Part shown: positions 1 to 7,705 of the stretch, one piece after another
How positions within the stretch are numbered: the first letter of the stretch is position 1
How the letters are laid out: every line of letters starts with the position of its first letter
DNA from: Streptomyces ossamyceticus
GTDB lineage: Bacteria > Actinomycetota > Actinomycetes > Streptomycetales > Streptomycetaceae
Length of the DNA stretch: 37,607 bases
NCBI RefSeq assembly: GCF_001418475.1
Contig: NZ_LIQX01000212.1
Span: 1 to 37,607, forward strand
Reading direction: 5' to 3'
Program-made: the position numbers and the translations under genes
The notes under the pieces: generated by a model
Seen by the model: only the letters and a program-made list of their open reading frames with translations
What the model was told of the DNA's origin: nothing
The model's database searches: none

Positions 1-132
1 GCCGAACACGGCCGGGGCCTGAGCATGGTCACCGCACTCGCCCACCGGGTCATCGTCCACGGCAGCAACAGCGGCTACACCGTCACCGCGGAACTGTTCA
101 CCGGCACACGACCGGGAGACCACCTGTGCTGA
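1..132 (+). CDS. ATP-binding regulatory protein (GHKL ATPase fold), C-terminal fragment
   Basis: Only the last 43 codons are present; the start lies upstream of the window. The fragment opens with AEHGRGLSMV, which matches the G2 box (xHGxGL) of GHKL-type ATPases in the small anti-sigma/serine-kinase-like ATP-binding proteins that are abundant in Streptomyces. It then has a typical strand-rich end (GYTVTAELF). Such proteins are usually cytoplasmic regulators, often next to XRE/DUF397 pairs. Its TGA (130-132) overlaps the GTG start of the next gene (126-128), so the two are probably translated together. The family call is fairly secure from the G2 box; the specific role cannot be told. Confidence 0.6.
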   Translation, partial: AEHGRGLSMVTALAHRVIVHGSNSGYTVTAELFTGTRPGDHLC

Positions 133-518
133 AGGACGAAGCCCGCCGAGGCTACTGGTGCCAATGCTGGACCGAAGACCTCACCGACGAGGGCGAGTTG
201 GTACTCCGGGCATCCTTCGACGCCTACACGGCACCACAGGCAGACAGATGGGTTGCCGTCGCACTCCGCACCATCTCACCGGCATTCGACCCGGAAGCAT
301 CCGAACAGGCATGGCAGTGGCTGTACGACGGCCGCATAGACACACGACGAGCCCTCCTGCGCTCCGAACCCTGCACCGTGTCGCTCGCCCTCTATACGAC
401 GCGCATCACATGGACGATCAGGCCAGTGATCTTCCTTCCCCTGGCACACCGCCAAGGCGCAGAACTTCCTGCCTGCGCATACGACTTCAAGCCCCGACAG
501 CCCCAGCAGGCCGACTGA
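126..518 (+). CDS. Hypothetical protein coupled to the ATP-binding regulator
   Basis: A 130-residue cytoplasmic protein with no signal peptide or membrane segment. The GTG start (126-128) lies inside the end of the upstream ATP-binding protein gene, a 7-nt overlap that suggests translational coupling. Trp-rich stretches (YWCQCW near the start, AWQWLYDG around residues 62-69) give it a folded-domain look, and two Cys lie close together at residues 12 and 14. I do not recognise a family. Small genes of this kind often follow GHKL ATP-binding regulators in Streptomyces, so a partner role is plausible but not shown. Confidence 0.6.
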   Translation: MLKDEARRGYWCQCWTEDLTDEGELVLRASFDAYTAPQADRWVAVALRTISPAFDPEASEQAWQWLYDGRIDTRRALLRSEPCTVSLALYTTRITWTIRPVIFLPLAHRQGAELPACAYDFKPRQPQQAD

Positions 519-865
519 GTTACAACTTTCTCTACTGGTTCAAGGCGGCTCGCTCCGCTCCCCGCGCGCGGCCCGGCCCCCGGCCGGGCCTGCGCTCCTG
601 TCTCCGCCCCGCTCCAGCCCGGCCGGCGCCCGTGCCGCGCGCACAGCAGTCACCCCCTGATGCCAGAGAAACGGCACGTCGCGGCCGAGGCGGTGGGCTC
701 CACGGCTTTACGGAGCCACTTTGGCGCGAGCCTCGAAGGTCATGGCCCCAACGTCGTGCTTTACCGGGAAAGTCCACAGACTGCCCGATGCGCCGGAAGC
801 TTACGGGGCCATGATCACTCGCGCCAAAGCAGCGCCCCCCAAAGCCGCTCCACCGGCCTGTTTGG
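519..865. other. Non-coding stretch, very GC-rich, holding a palindrome
   Basis: About 350 bases between convergent genes. The first half (540-650) is extremely C-rich and has no convincing reading frame. The second half contains the large imperfect palindrome described separately, preceded by a small hairpin with arms GGCTCC/GGAGCC near 696-717. Open frames here are by-products of high GC. Confidence 0.5.
719..829. repeat. 111-bp imperfect palindrome (nested inverted repeats)
   Basis: The outer arms CTTTGGCGCGAG (719-730) and CTCGCGCCAAAG (818-829) are perfect 12-bp inverted repeats. Inside them TCATGGCCCC (740-749) pairs with GGGGCCATGA (805-814). At the centre CGGGAAAGTC pairs loosely with GACTGCCCG around a CACA loop (about 764-787). 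It lies in the convergent space between the gene ending at 518 and the minus-strand operon ending at 866. It could act as a two-way terminator, encode a structured RNA, or be a palindromic mobile repeat. Confidence 0.6.
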
Positions 866-1627
866 TCAAGGAACCGTCAGGGGGATGTTTTCCTCGACAT
901 AACGAGCCCCTTTGGGCGAGAGACGCACTATTCGCCCCACATCGTCATACTCAATCAATCTTGCTTTGTGACACTTCTTGAGGATGTCGCGCCGATAGGA
1001 ACTTGCGTTTGCGGCCTCAGTCCACGACAACAGATCCTTCTCTGCAACCGGAGATGACTCCGAGTAGAGCAGCAAAAGCGTTTTATCATGGAGGCTGAGC
1101 TTTTCAGAAAGGACCCGCTTCTTTCCGTCAACGGACCAGACAACCTCTAGCTGTCGTTCCACCAAGGCATCAACAGCCTCGGAAGCCGTCGCTGTATCGA
1201 CGTCATGAAAGACGCGAATCAGTTCAGCGACAATCCATTTGCTCATATACAGAACGGCGACGGCATCCATGTGATTGGGGTCAACATCGCTTCCCGCGTG
1301 CCCTACACCCCGGTTATTTCTGATCTCATATAGAGCAATCAGAATTCGAGGGACCTGAATCCTGAGCGAGCGAGGAAGCTGGGTCTCTTGCTCAAGCTTT
1401 TGACATTCTCTAACCATATTATTGGGCTTGTAAGGCCGCTGAGGAAATTGGCCATCGGCGTGTCCGCGAATAATCGAGTACACGATCTCGCACAACTTCC
1501 CGCCGTTCAGTTCGGAAGGTTCCCACCTCCCTTCGCTGAAGTTCCTAGTGATATTCGCCAGCGCCCCGATGAGCTCCTCCCTTAGATTGACAGGAAGGCC
1601 GCCCAAGACGTTGGAGTGAACGTTCAC
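866..1627 (-). CDS. HEPN-like (Abi-type) protein with C-terminal winged-helix-like domain
   Basis: A 253-residue protein. Residues 12-142 are largely helical and end in IALYEIRNNRGVGHAG, where R103-N104 and H110 give an R-x6-H pattern in the context seen in HEPN-type RNases and the C-terminal domain of abortive-infection proteins (EIRNxxGxGH). Residues 175-250 look like a winged helix (RLSPKGARYVEEN). The GTG start (1627-1625) overlaps the TGA of the upstream partner gene (1626-1624), so the pair is translationally coupled. The GC content is visibly lower than in all neighbours, which points to recent transfer. Known HEPN proteins in such pairs act as RNases in toxin-antitoxin or phage-defence modules; that role is inferred here from motif and context only. 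Confidence 0.55.
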   Translation of the reverse strand: MNVHSNVLGGLPVNLREELIGALANITRNFSEGRWEPSELNGGKLCEIVYSIIRGHADGQFPQRPYKPNNMVRECQKLEQETQLPRSLRIQVPRILIALYEIRNNRGVGHAGSDVDPNHMDAVAVLYMSKWIVAELIRVFHDVDTATASEAVDALVERQLEVVWSVDGKKRVLSEKLSLHDKTLLLLYSESSPVAEKDLLSWTEAANASSYRRDILKKCHKARLIEYDDVGRIVRLSPKGARYVEENIPLTVP

Positions 1628-2196
1628 GACTCCGCCTCATCGTCTGCCAAGACCACCGGAACCGCCCCTGTTAGGCCTAGCTTGTTCCTGATATAGGCAA
1701 TTCCTGACGTGGTGAGTTTATAAGTCTTCCAGGATTGCGCCGCGCGCCCAGACTTTGCCATCTGTCGAACAAGAGCTGGCGACTTCTTCTGTGCGGCAGT
1801 TAGCGATTTAGTAATATTGGATACGCCGTGACCCGTATCCTTGAGCAGGTTATTCACTTTCGCGGACTGCCAAGACGGCTGGGCATTTACGGCCTGAAGC
1901 CAGTAAGCGCCAGTGAGGACTTTATCCAGCTCTGTCTTCGGGTCTACAGCATCAAATAGATCCACGAAGTCGTCGAATACCGGGTCCGTTGGAACTGCGG
2001 GGCTCTTTGTTCTCTTCCTTCCATCATCATTTACGGTGGAGTCGCTTACGATGACCGCCGTGTTGGGAACGGGAACAGAGATTGCAAAGCGCTCTGCCGC
2101 CCAGCGCAGAACTCGGGCCCGCGTTGCATCGTCTTCGAGGCCATTCAGAGCTGATACCACAGAAGTCATGGCCTGAATCTCTGCATCGACGGTCAT
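1624..2196 (-). CDS. Partner of the HEPN-like protein, unknown function with C-terminal winged-helix-like part
   Basis: A 190-residue protein, first gene of a two-gene operon. ATG at 2196 is preceded by a good ribosome site (GGGGG, 5-nt gap). Residues 1-60 are helical and are followed by a polar linker. Residues about 85-175 (AYWLQAVNAQPSWQSAKVNN to YKLTTSGIAYIRNKLG) look like a helix-turn-helix/winged-helix fold, ending in an acidic tail. It overlaps the HEPN-like gene by 4 nt. The AT-richer composition is shared with that gene and not with the surrounding chromosome. It may be a regulator, antitoxin or nucleic-acid sensor for its partner. No named family was recognised. Confidence 0.6.
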   Translation of the reverse strand: MTVDAEIQAMTSVVSALNGLEDDATRARVLRWAAERFAISVPVPNTAVIVSDSTVNDDGRKRTKSPAVPTDPVFDDFVDLFDAVDPKTELDKVLTGAYWLQAVNAQPSWQSAKVNNLLKDTGHGVSNITKSLTAAQKKSPALVRQMAKSGRAAQSWKTYKLTTSGIAYIRNKLGLTGAVPVVLADDEAES

Positions 2197-2225
2197 TGGA
2201 ACCCCCTATACGATCAAGTGCGAAC

Positions 2226-2254
2226 AAGGTAAGCCTGCGTGCGGGACGTGTCAA
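2226..2254 (-). promoter_or_regulatory. Consensus housekeeping promoter of the HEPN-like operon
   Basis: On the minus strand TTGACA (2254-2249) and TACCTT (2231-2226) are separated by exactly 17 bp, an excellent sigma-70/HrdB-type promoter. Transcription would start near 2219, giving a leader of roughly 22 nt before the ATG at 2196, with GGGGG as ribosome site. Such a strong constitutive-looking promoter suits a resident defence or toxin-antitoxin module. Confidence 0.6.
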
Positions 2255-2379
2255 TCAAGTCACGCCAGATTGGGTGCCGGTAGGCAATCGGCTTTGCGGT
2301 TCAAGATCAATAACATAGGCCGTGTTGCGCCTCTCGACTTCCACCGTTCATTTGTTCTAATTCGATGCCCGGGCGCCAG

Positions 2380-2740
2380 TCACTGCATCATCCAGTAGGC
2401 GTGAGCAGGCGGAAGGGCCACTGAACCGGTGGGGCGAGTAAAAATGGCTCCTTGGAGACCTGCCTCATGTCGCATCAACTCATCCAACCTCAGCCATGTA
2501 CACGTTGCGGATGACGCCAGAATCTCGGCCGAACAGACCAACGTACCCCACTTCAAGGCGTGGCGTCCCTCAGTTTCGGCAACGTGCCAGACCGTGCCGG
2601 ATCGTTCGGGGAACCAGGCAGAACACCGGGAAGCCCGTCAACCGCTCACCATGCGCCGACGCGTCACCGCCGCTGGTCAGGTCCGGAATAGCCCCCTGAT
2701 GCCTCAACTTCCCAAGCTCATGGCTCAGCACCGTTGTAGC
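2380..2740 (-). pseudogene. Possible frameshifted coding remnant
   Basis: On the minus strand one frame reads ATTVLSHELGKLRHQGAIPD and continues to about position 2580, where it meets a stop. The neighbouring frame then continues smoothly (WHVAETEGRHALKWGTLVCS and on to AYWMMQ, stop 2382-2380). Together they give about 120 residues of protein-like sequence with one frameshift and no clear start. I do not recognise the family. The surrounding 2.2-3.1 kb carries no other convincing gene, which fits a decayed accessory region. Chance open frames at high GC remain a real alternative. Confidence 0.25.
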
Positions 2741-3079
2741 GGCCCGGCCGTCGTGGCTCGCTCTGGTCGACGGCATTGACAGCGTGGCTAAGGCCGATGG
2801 GGGTGCGGCGAGGCACACGCGCGCCCGGTCGGTCGGCGCACCCGCCGTCGTGGCTGACTGTCGTCGGCTGAGGTTCGGACGGGGCGCATCGAGGGCGCCG
2901 GCCGTCAGTCGGGTGCGGCGACGCTGGGCCGTCCCTGGGCCGTCCGAGGCTGCCCAACAGTGGCCAATGACGACCAACAACGACCACCAGGCGCACGAGC
3001 CCACCGCCCCTGACCAGCAAAAACCCAGCTCACCAAGATCCCCGGCAAGACCCAGGGCAAGAAGAAGCCCGAGACCGGT

Positions 3080-3118
3080 AAGCCCCCGTCCTGCGCTTTC
3101 CCCGCAGGGCGGGGGCTT
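3080..3118. terminator. Rho-independent-type hairpin
   Basis: AAGCCCCCG-T-CCTGCG (3080-3095) pairs with CGCAGG-G-CGGGGGCTT (3103-3118) around a CTTTCCC loop, about 15 bp of GC-rich stem. No intact gene is visible just upstream on either strand, so the gene it served may be decayed. Confidence 0.6.
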
Positions 3119-3171
3119 CTGGCTATAGCTGGGCCGCCTCGGGTCCGTCAGGCCGGACGAGGCGGACGGCC

Positions 3172-3678
3172 ATGCGGCGGCGTCGCTGCGCTCGACCCGT
3201 GAGCGATGACGCCCGACTCATGGCGAAGCACCGAGTCCACCTCGTACCTGTCGTGTTGGCTCTGGCCAATCCACCGTGGCAGCGGGACGTGTGGCTTGAC
3301 CCGTCGGCGTTCGAAGGCCTGGACCATGTCTTCCACACACTCTTCGACGACTTCTGCGACGCCGACGAGCCAGAGCGGTACTTCGGCGTCAGCCTGCGAA
3401 CCGACGAAGAGGTCGTCCTGATGCGGCAGCTGGGTGCCGCGCTCAACGCCGCGGCGGCCGAGGCACCCGGCGACACCGACGCGGAGTGTCTCCAGGCATC
3501 CGCGTGGCCAGAAGTCGTTGCCATGGCCGGACGCCTCGCTCAGGTCATGGTTGCGAACGACCTACGGGAACTCGCCGCGTTGCTCGATGACGCGGCCGTT
3601 CCAGACCCGTTCCAGATCCGTTCCAGACTCGTGCCAGACCGGCGAGATCTCCTGAACGCCCCCAGCTTCCCGATCTGA
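3172..3678 (+). CDS. SCO4402-family-like protein, function unknown
   Basis: A 168-residue soluble protein. The pattern QRDVWLDPSAFEGLDHVFHT, then FDD, GVSLRTDEEV, LGAALN, DAE and WPEVVAMAGRLAQVM follows, as far as I can recall, the layout of the SCO4402 family of uncharacterised actinobacterial proteins. It lacks a signal peptide and membrane segments. The start is uncertain: ATG 3172, GTG 3199 and ATG 3220 are all in frame and none has a strong ribosome site. It runs directly into the next gene (TGA 3676-3678, ATG 3679). Proteins of this kind are often found singly in accessory regions; no reaction is known. Confidence 0.5.
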   Translation: MRRRRCARPVSDDARLMAKHRVHLVPVVLALANPPWQRDVWLDPSAFEGLDHVFHTLFDDFCDADEPERYFGVSLRTDEEVVLMRQLGAALNAAAAEAPGDTDAECLQASAWPEVVAMAGRLAQVMVANDLRELAALLDDAAVPDPFQIRSRLVPDRRDLLNAPSFPI

Positions 3679-3972
3679 ATGGCTCGGCCGCGCAGCGCGA
3701 CGCTGGGCAGTCACGGCTGGGCCGTCGTCAAGGTGGCTGATGACCACGGCGAGGCAGAGGCTGTCCGTCTGGTCCGGGCGGACGACGCCCAGGCTCCGGA
3801 CAGCTCAGGGGCTGTTCTCTGGTGCGGCCGCCACACGGTCCTGGCACTTGCTCGGTCGGTCATCCGGGCCTTCGACCGGATCGACCACGAGCAGGGCGAA
3901 GAAGCCTATGAGGCCCAGTGGGGCCGGCCATTCCCCCGAACCGAACTTGACGTACGGACCTACCGCGACTGA
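3679..3972 (+). CDS. Small hypothetical protein
   Basis: A 97-residue protein starting immediately after the stop codon of the upstream gene (TGAATG), so the two are very likely one operon. The sequence is soluble and charged. It has two Trp (WAVVKVADD, LWCGRHTVLALARSVIRAF) and an acidic mid-part (DRIDHEQGEEAYEAQWGRPF). No family was recognised. The stop at 3972 is followed by about 157 bases without a gene before the convergent minus-strand gene. Confidence 0.45.
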   Translation: MARPRSATLGSHGWAVVKVADDHGEAEAVRLVRADDAQAPDSSGAVLWCGRHTVLALARSVIRAFDRIDHEQGEEAYEAQWGRPFPRTELDVRTYRD

Positions 3973-4129
3973 CCAGCAAAAAGCAGAGGGCTCGCTGCGG
4001 TGCTGTGCTGGGCTGTGTGTGCTGGGGCTGCCTGGCGATGCCCCCCTACCGGGGCCCGGCTTGAGGGGCGTCGGCGTCCGGTTCGGATGGCGCCTTGCAT
4101 CTTCGGCGGCTCGGGTGCCGTCGGCCTGC

Positions 4130-4459
4130 TCAGGGCGATGGTGTGAAGCCGGCGGACAGGTCGAGGAGGAAAGGGGAGCCCGGCTCGGTCGGGGTCCAGC
4201 CTCTGGTGAGGGCGAGTTCGATGGTGTGGGCCACGTCGGACGGCCGTACGGGGTGGGCCTCGCGGCCGAACCAGTTGCTCGGGTGCGGCTCGGCGGTGGT
4301 CACCACGAGGATCGATCCCCGAGCGTCTGCCTGCTCGACCGCGAACGTGCACGGCGTCCACGCCAGCGCCTGGAAGTACGTGGGCCTACGCCGTAGCCGC
4401 CATCGGTAGGCCGTTCCGCCGACCACGATGCGTCGGGCTCCCTTGCGTCCCAGTCCCAC
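4130..4459 (-). CDS. Conserved hypothetical protein (RRPTY/HPSNW type)
   Basis: A 109-residue protein if it starts at GTG 4459; GTG 4483 is an in-frame alternative. The later start was chosen because GGAGG sits 10 nt before it. It contains ARRIVVGGTAYRWRLRRRPT, LAWTPCTFAVE, LVVTTAEPHPSNWFG and RGWTPTEPGSPFLLDLS. This signature is common in short uncharacterised Streptomyces proteins that I recognise by pattern but for which I know no function. It is read on its own: a terminator separates it from the acetyltransferase gene upstream. Confidence 0.6.
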   Translation of the reverse strand: MGLGRKGARRIVVGGTAYRWRLRRRPTYFQALAWTPCTFAVEQADARGSILVVTTAEPHPSNWFGREAHPVRPSDVAHTIELALTRGWTPTEPGSPFLLDLSAGFTPSP

Positions 4460-4526
4460 CGGCTCCAGCCCTCCGTACGTCACATTCCCCCGAGCCACAG
4501 AGCTCTCTGGTGACCCTCCGATGCCT

Positions 4527-4574
4527 GAAAGCCCCCGGCCGGGGCTCGGCTTCGCTCGCGACCCAGGGGCTTTC
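4527..4574 (-). terminator. Terminator behind the acetyltransferase gene
   Basis: GAAAGCCCC (4527-4535) pairs with GGGGCTTTC (4566-4574), with further GC pairing inside (CCCGGCCGGGG). It lies 17 nt past the stop of the acetyltransferase gene in its direction of transcription. Confidence 0.55.
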
Positions 4575-4590
4575 GGCGAGATGCCCGACC

Positions 4591-5460
4591 CTACGAGGCG
4601 GCGTACGTGAAGTCGTGTACCGCGATGTCGGTGAGGCGGACGTAGCCGAGGCGTTGGTAGAGGGCGTTGCTCGTGGGGTTGGCCGCGTTGGTGTAGAGGA
4701 CCACGTCCGTGGCGCCCGCCTTCAGGGCGGCTCGGCTCACCTCCGTCGTCACCGCCGCCCCGTAGCCGCGGCCGCGGAGGCGGGCCGGGGTGTAGACCGG
4801 GTCCACCCGGGCCATGCCGGCGACCATCGGGTTCACGCCCGCCATGGACACGGGGGTGCCGTCCGGGACCTCCCAGTACGTGTAGCGCTTCTCGGCGAAG
4901 CGGGTGTTCGCCCATGTCGCCGCGTCGATCGTGACGTCCTCCTCGACGTCCGCCGCGAACTCACGGCACCACTGCATGAGGTGCTCCTGGTCCTTCTCGC
5001 CCACGAGCCGACCCCGGCCCTCCGGGTGCGGGTCCGGTGGAGTGAGCGTGCCCAAGCGGTACAGGTGGAGCCGGACACGGCTCGCCGCCGTCGCGCCCGT
5101 GCGTTTCTGCCACGCCTCCGTGAACACCGCGATCGTCTCCTCGTCGGCCGTGATGGAAGGCAGAGCCCGGTCCATCGCGGTCAGGCGGGCTGCGAGGCTG
5201 TCGGCCTGCTCCGGGGTGAGCGACGTGACGTTCATGCCGTGGGACGGGAAGCGGTAGAACGTGGCCTCGACCTCGCCCCCTCGCTCCAGCCGGCCGAACA
5301 CGGGGAACTTGCCCTCGTACGCGGCCGCCCCGAGCGTGCGGAGCTTCTCCGTCACCGAGAGCTGTGTGGTGTGCAGGGCGGGGCGCGAGCGCAGGAACTC
5401 TCCGGCTCGCGCCAGGAATTCGTCGACGTCTTCAGTGAGGTGCCAGTCATCCGGACGCAT
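4591..5460 (-). CDS. GNAT-family N-acetyltransferase
   Basis: A 289-residue cytoplasmic protein. The C-terminal GNAT domain spans about residues 150-285. It has the acetyl-CoA pyrophosphate-binding motif RGRGYG (229-234) followed by a helix, the strand before it (GMARVDPVYTP), and the terminal NPTSNALYQRLGYV motif typical of GNAT enzymes. The N-terminal 140 residues are less conserved in this superfamily and may help choose the substrate. The acceptor (small amine, antibiotic or protein) cannot be told. ATG 5460 has only a weak upstream GAGG, so the start is moderately certain. It is a single gene with its own terminator. Confidence 0.85.
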   Translation of the reverse strand: MRPDDWHLTEDVDEFLARAGEFLRSRPALHTTQLSVTEKLRTLGAAAYEGKFPVFGRLERGGEVEATFYRFPSHGMNVTSLTPEQADSLAARLTAMDRALPSITADEETIAVFTEAWQKRTGATAASRVRLHLYRLGTLTPPDPHPEGRGRLVGEKDQEHLMQWCREFAADVEEDVTIDAATWANTRFAEKRYTYWEVPDGTPVSMAGVNPMVAGMARVDPVYTPARLRGRGYGAAVTTEVSRAALKAGATDVVLYTNAANPTSNALYQRLGYVRLTDIAVHDFTYAAS

Positions 5461-5662
5461 GCCTCATGATCCCGGATGGCTTCGGTCGCGGGGAGGCGGA
5501 TGCACGGAGATCGGCCAGCCTCAGCAAGGGGGCGGGGGCGGCCTGTGCCCTCCCGGCCCTGGCCAGGAGCCGCCCGCGCCGCCGAACTGTGGCCGGAAAT
5601 CGCCACCACGTGACCTCCGTCAAGGGTCAAGCCCGCCTCCCGCGACCCTTCGACTGGTCGGG

Positions 5663-5911
5663 TCAGACCGTCAGCGGCACCGGGTGTACCTCGTCCGCCC
5701 TGTGGCCGGTGCGTTCGTGGATACGTTGGACCGCTTCGGCGGAGGGCGCCTCGGAGAGGCAGTAGACCGTGCCGGACTCCGGGTCCGCCCAGGCGCGCTC
5801 GAAGTGGACGCGCTCGTCGCTCTCTATGTCGAGGTCGGCCTGGTGCGCCGCTCTCAGCTGCTCGGCCGTGATGCCCTTCATCCCGTGGTGGACGTCCATG
5901 AACTTCGCCAT
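5663..5911 (-). CDS. SCO4226-like nickel-binding protein (DUF4242)
   Basis: An 82-residue protein that closely matches what I remember of S. coelicolor SCO4226, a dimeric ferredoxin-like nickel-binding protein with a known crystal structure. It starts MAKFMDVHHGMKG, and the HH pair at residues 8-9 with nearby His/Glu is the probable metal site. It then reads ADPESGTVYCLSEAPS and HERTGH. ATG 5911 was chosen over longer in-frame starts because GGAGG lies 9 nt upstream and the length then fits the family. The gene lies in the same position relative to phoU as in S. coelicolor. A role in Ni buffering or sensing is inferred. Confidence 0.85.
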   Translation of the reverse strand: MAKFMDVHHGMKGITAEQLRAAHQADLDIESDERVHFERAWADPESGTVYCLSEAPSAEAVQRIHERTGHRADEVHPVPLTV

Positions 5912-6132
5912 GGCCTCGCACCTCCTTCTTTCCTGGCCGTCCGTACGTACCTCCATGCTGCGCCCATTCGGGTACGGCCGCGCGTGCTCCAAGGAGAAAG
6001 AGGGGAGGGGCCCGTCCCTCGGACAGGCCCCTCGTTCCTCACGCGTCACCCCTACGAACGCGACCGCTTGTCGCTCAGCTGTACGAGCGCGACAGCCTGC
6101 CGCTCATCCGTACGGGCACGACCGCCTGCCGC

Positions 6133-6294
6133 TCAGCCGCACTGGCACGGGTTGCCGGACTGGCACCCGCAGCCACAGCCGGACCCGCAGCCGCAGGCGC
6201 CGAACAGGGGCAGGGACTTGATGTCGGCGGGCTGCTGGGTGTCCCGTGGCTGTGTCGGGTCGGGCGTACTGGGGCTGGCGGGGGATTCGGCCAT
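6133..6294 (-). CDS. Small Cys-rich protein, possible metal binder
   Basis: A 53-residue protein with a Pro/Ser/Thr-rich first half (MAESPASPSTPDPTQ) and a tail of seven Cys in 19 residues, in CxC and CxxxC spacings (GACGCGSGCGCGCQSG, then NPCQCG). The start at ATG 6294 is supported by GGAGG 6 nt upstream. The Cys spacing resembles metallothioneins and other soft-metal binders. Its neighbour on the same strand, 221 bases downstream, is the nickel-binding protein, and phoU lies upstream. Metal binding is inferred from composition only. Confidence 0.7.
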   Translation of the reverse strand: MAESPASPSTPDPTQPRDTQQPADIKSLPLFGACGCGSGCGCGCQSGNPCQCG

Positions 6295-6547
6295 GGTCCC
6301 TCCTCGAAGGCTGGTGCCTGTGCCCATTGGATGCCCCATTGCATGACGTTTCAGCCGGGCGCATCAACGGCGCACAGAGGCGTCCGGACGCCCGGCGGAG
6401 GCGCCACGCGCCCACCCTCGGACAGGCCCGCACGCCCCGCCTACCAGGCGCGCACGCCCTCAGGAGCATCCACGCGCCGCGCCACGAATCCGCCGGGCGC
6501 CCCCGTGACCTCCGAGCGCACCCTCAGACTCGCAGACACCACGGGCC

Positions 6548-7237
6548 CTACGCCCCCTCCACCCCCGTCACCGGCTGGATGTCGGCCTGCAGCTCGTCCG
6601 CGTGTTCGCCGGTCACCAGGTACACCACCCGCTTGGCGACGGAGACCGCGTGGTCGGCGAAGCGCTCGTAGTAGCGGCCGAGGAGGGTGACGTCGACGGC
6701 GGTCTCGATGCCGTGCTTCCAGCGGTCGTCCATCAGGTGCTGGAAGAGCGTGCGGTGGAGGAGGTCCATCGCGTCGTCGTCCTGCTCCAGCTGGAGCGCG
6801 AGGTCGACGTCCTTGGTGATGATGACCTCGGCGGCCTTGGCCATGAGCCGCTGCGCGAGCTGGCCCATCTCCAGGATCGTGGCGTGCAGGTCGCGCGGGA
6901 CCGCCCGCTCGGGGAAGCGCAGCCGGGTGAGCTTCGCCACGTGCTGGGCGAGGTCACCGGAGCGCTCCAGGTCGGCGGACATGCGCAGCGAGGTCACGAC
7001 GATACGGAGGTCCGTGGCGACCGGCTGCTGCCGGGCCAGCAGCGCTATCGCGCGGGCCTCCAGGTCGTGCTGGAGGTCGTCGACCTTCTGGTCGGCCTCG
7101 ATCACGCTCTCCGCCAGCTTCAGGTCGGCGTCGAGGATCGCCGTCGTGGCGCGTCCGATCGCCGACCCCACCAGTCGGGCCATCTCGACCAGGCCCTCAC
7201 CGATCGAGTCAAGTTCCTCGTGGTACGCGTCCCGCAT
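6548..7237 (-). CDS. phoU: PhoU phosphate regulator
   Basis: A 229-residue all-helical protein starting MRDAYHEELDSIGEGLVEMA with the two tandem PhoU repeats. Each repeat carries a metal/acid cluster (ADLKLAESVIEADQKVDDLQ; TKDVDLALQLEQDDDAMDLL). PhoU signals phosphate sufficiency from the Pst transporter to the PhoR kinase at the membrane and keeps the Pho regulon off. ATG 7237 has GAGAGGGA 7 nt upstream. It is transcribed divergently from phoR-phoP, the arrangement known in Streptomyces, with a PHO box in the shared control region. Confidence 0.95.
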   Translation of the reverse strand: MRDAYHEELDSIGEGLVEMARLVGSAIGRATTAILDADLKLAESVIEADQKVDDLQHDLEARAIALLARQQPVATDLRIVVTSLRMSADLERSGDLAQHVAKLTRLRFPERAVPRDLHATILEMGQLAQRLMAKAAEVIITKDVDLALQLEQDDDAMDLLHRTLFQHLMDDRWKHGIETAVDVTLLGRYYERFADHAVSVAKRVVYLVTGEHADELQADIQPVTGVEGA

Positions 7238-7334
7238 CAGGGTGTCCCTCTCTTACGTGCGTCTGCTCGTGGGTTTCCGAAAAGGCCGTGCCCGAAGGCC
7301 GTGCCGCCACACCGACGGTCGTGCCCCCATTCTC

Positions 7335-7522
7335 CGGAAGCCGTACCGCCTCTGGACGATGGCCGCCCTCCGCCCGTCCACGGAAGCCGTACCGCCCTCG
7401 GCGATGGCCGTCCTCCGTGCCCGGAGCCGTGCCACCACCCGGTGGTGCCCGCAGCCCTCCTTGCCCGGAAGCCGTATCACCACCCGGCGATGGCGTCCTC
7501 CGTCCCCGGAAGCCGTACCGCC
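7335..7522. repeat. Degenerate direct repeats in the phoU-phoR intergenic region
   Basis: A 16-bp core, CGGAAGCCGTACCGCC, occurs at 7335, 7381 and 7507, with a variant (CGGAAGCCGTATCACC) at 7466. Several copies are followed by a shared GGCGATGGC-type tail and CGTCCTCCG. Spacing is irregular (46, 85, 41 bp). They lie in the leader region of phoU, between its start and the PHO box. No gene explains them. Confidence 0.55.
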
Positions 7523-7705
7523 CTGTCGGCGACGGACGGGTTCCGCTTCCGGGGGGAAGCCGTGCCGTGCCGTCGCATCGCCGGCCGCCGTGCCCGTGCG
7601 AAGGCGCGGCCGCCGTTCCGCCGGGCCGGAGCGGATGCCGGCCCGGGGGGCCCGGATGAACCCCACGCTCCCACGTTCCGACCCGTACGCGTCCGTTTCC
7701 GCCAT

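Noticed and set aside
532..777. Minus-strand 81-codon frame
   Set aside because: Arg/Gly/Pro-rich translation of a C-rich non-coding stretch, with no ribosome site.
7335..7522. CRISPR-like array
   Set aside because: Repeats are 16 bp and imperfect, spacing is irregular (41-85 bp), and no cas gene is present.
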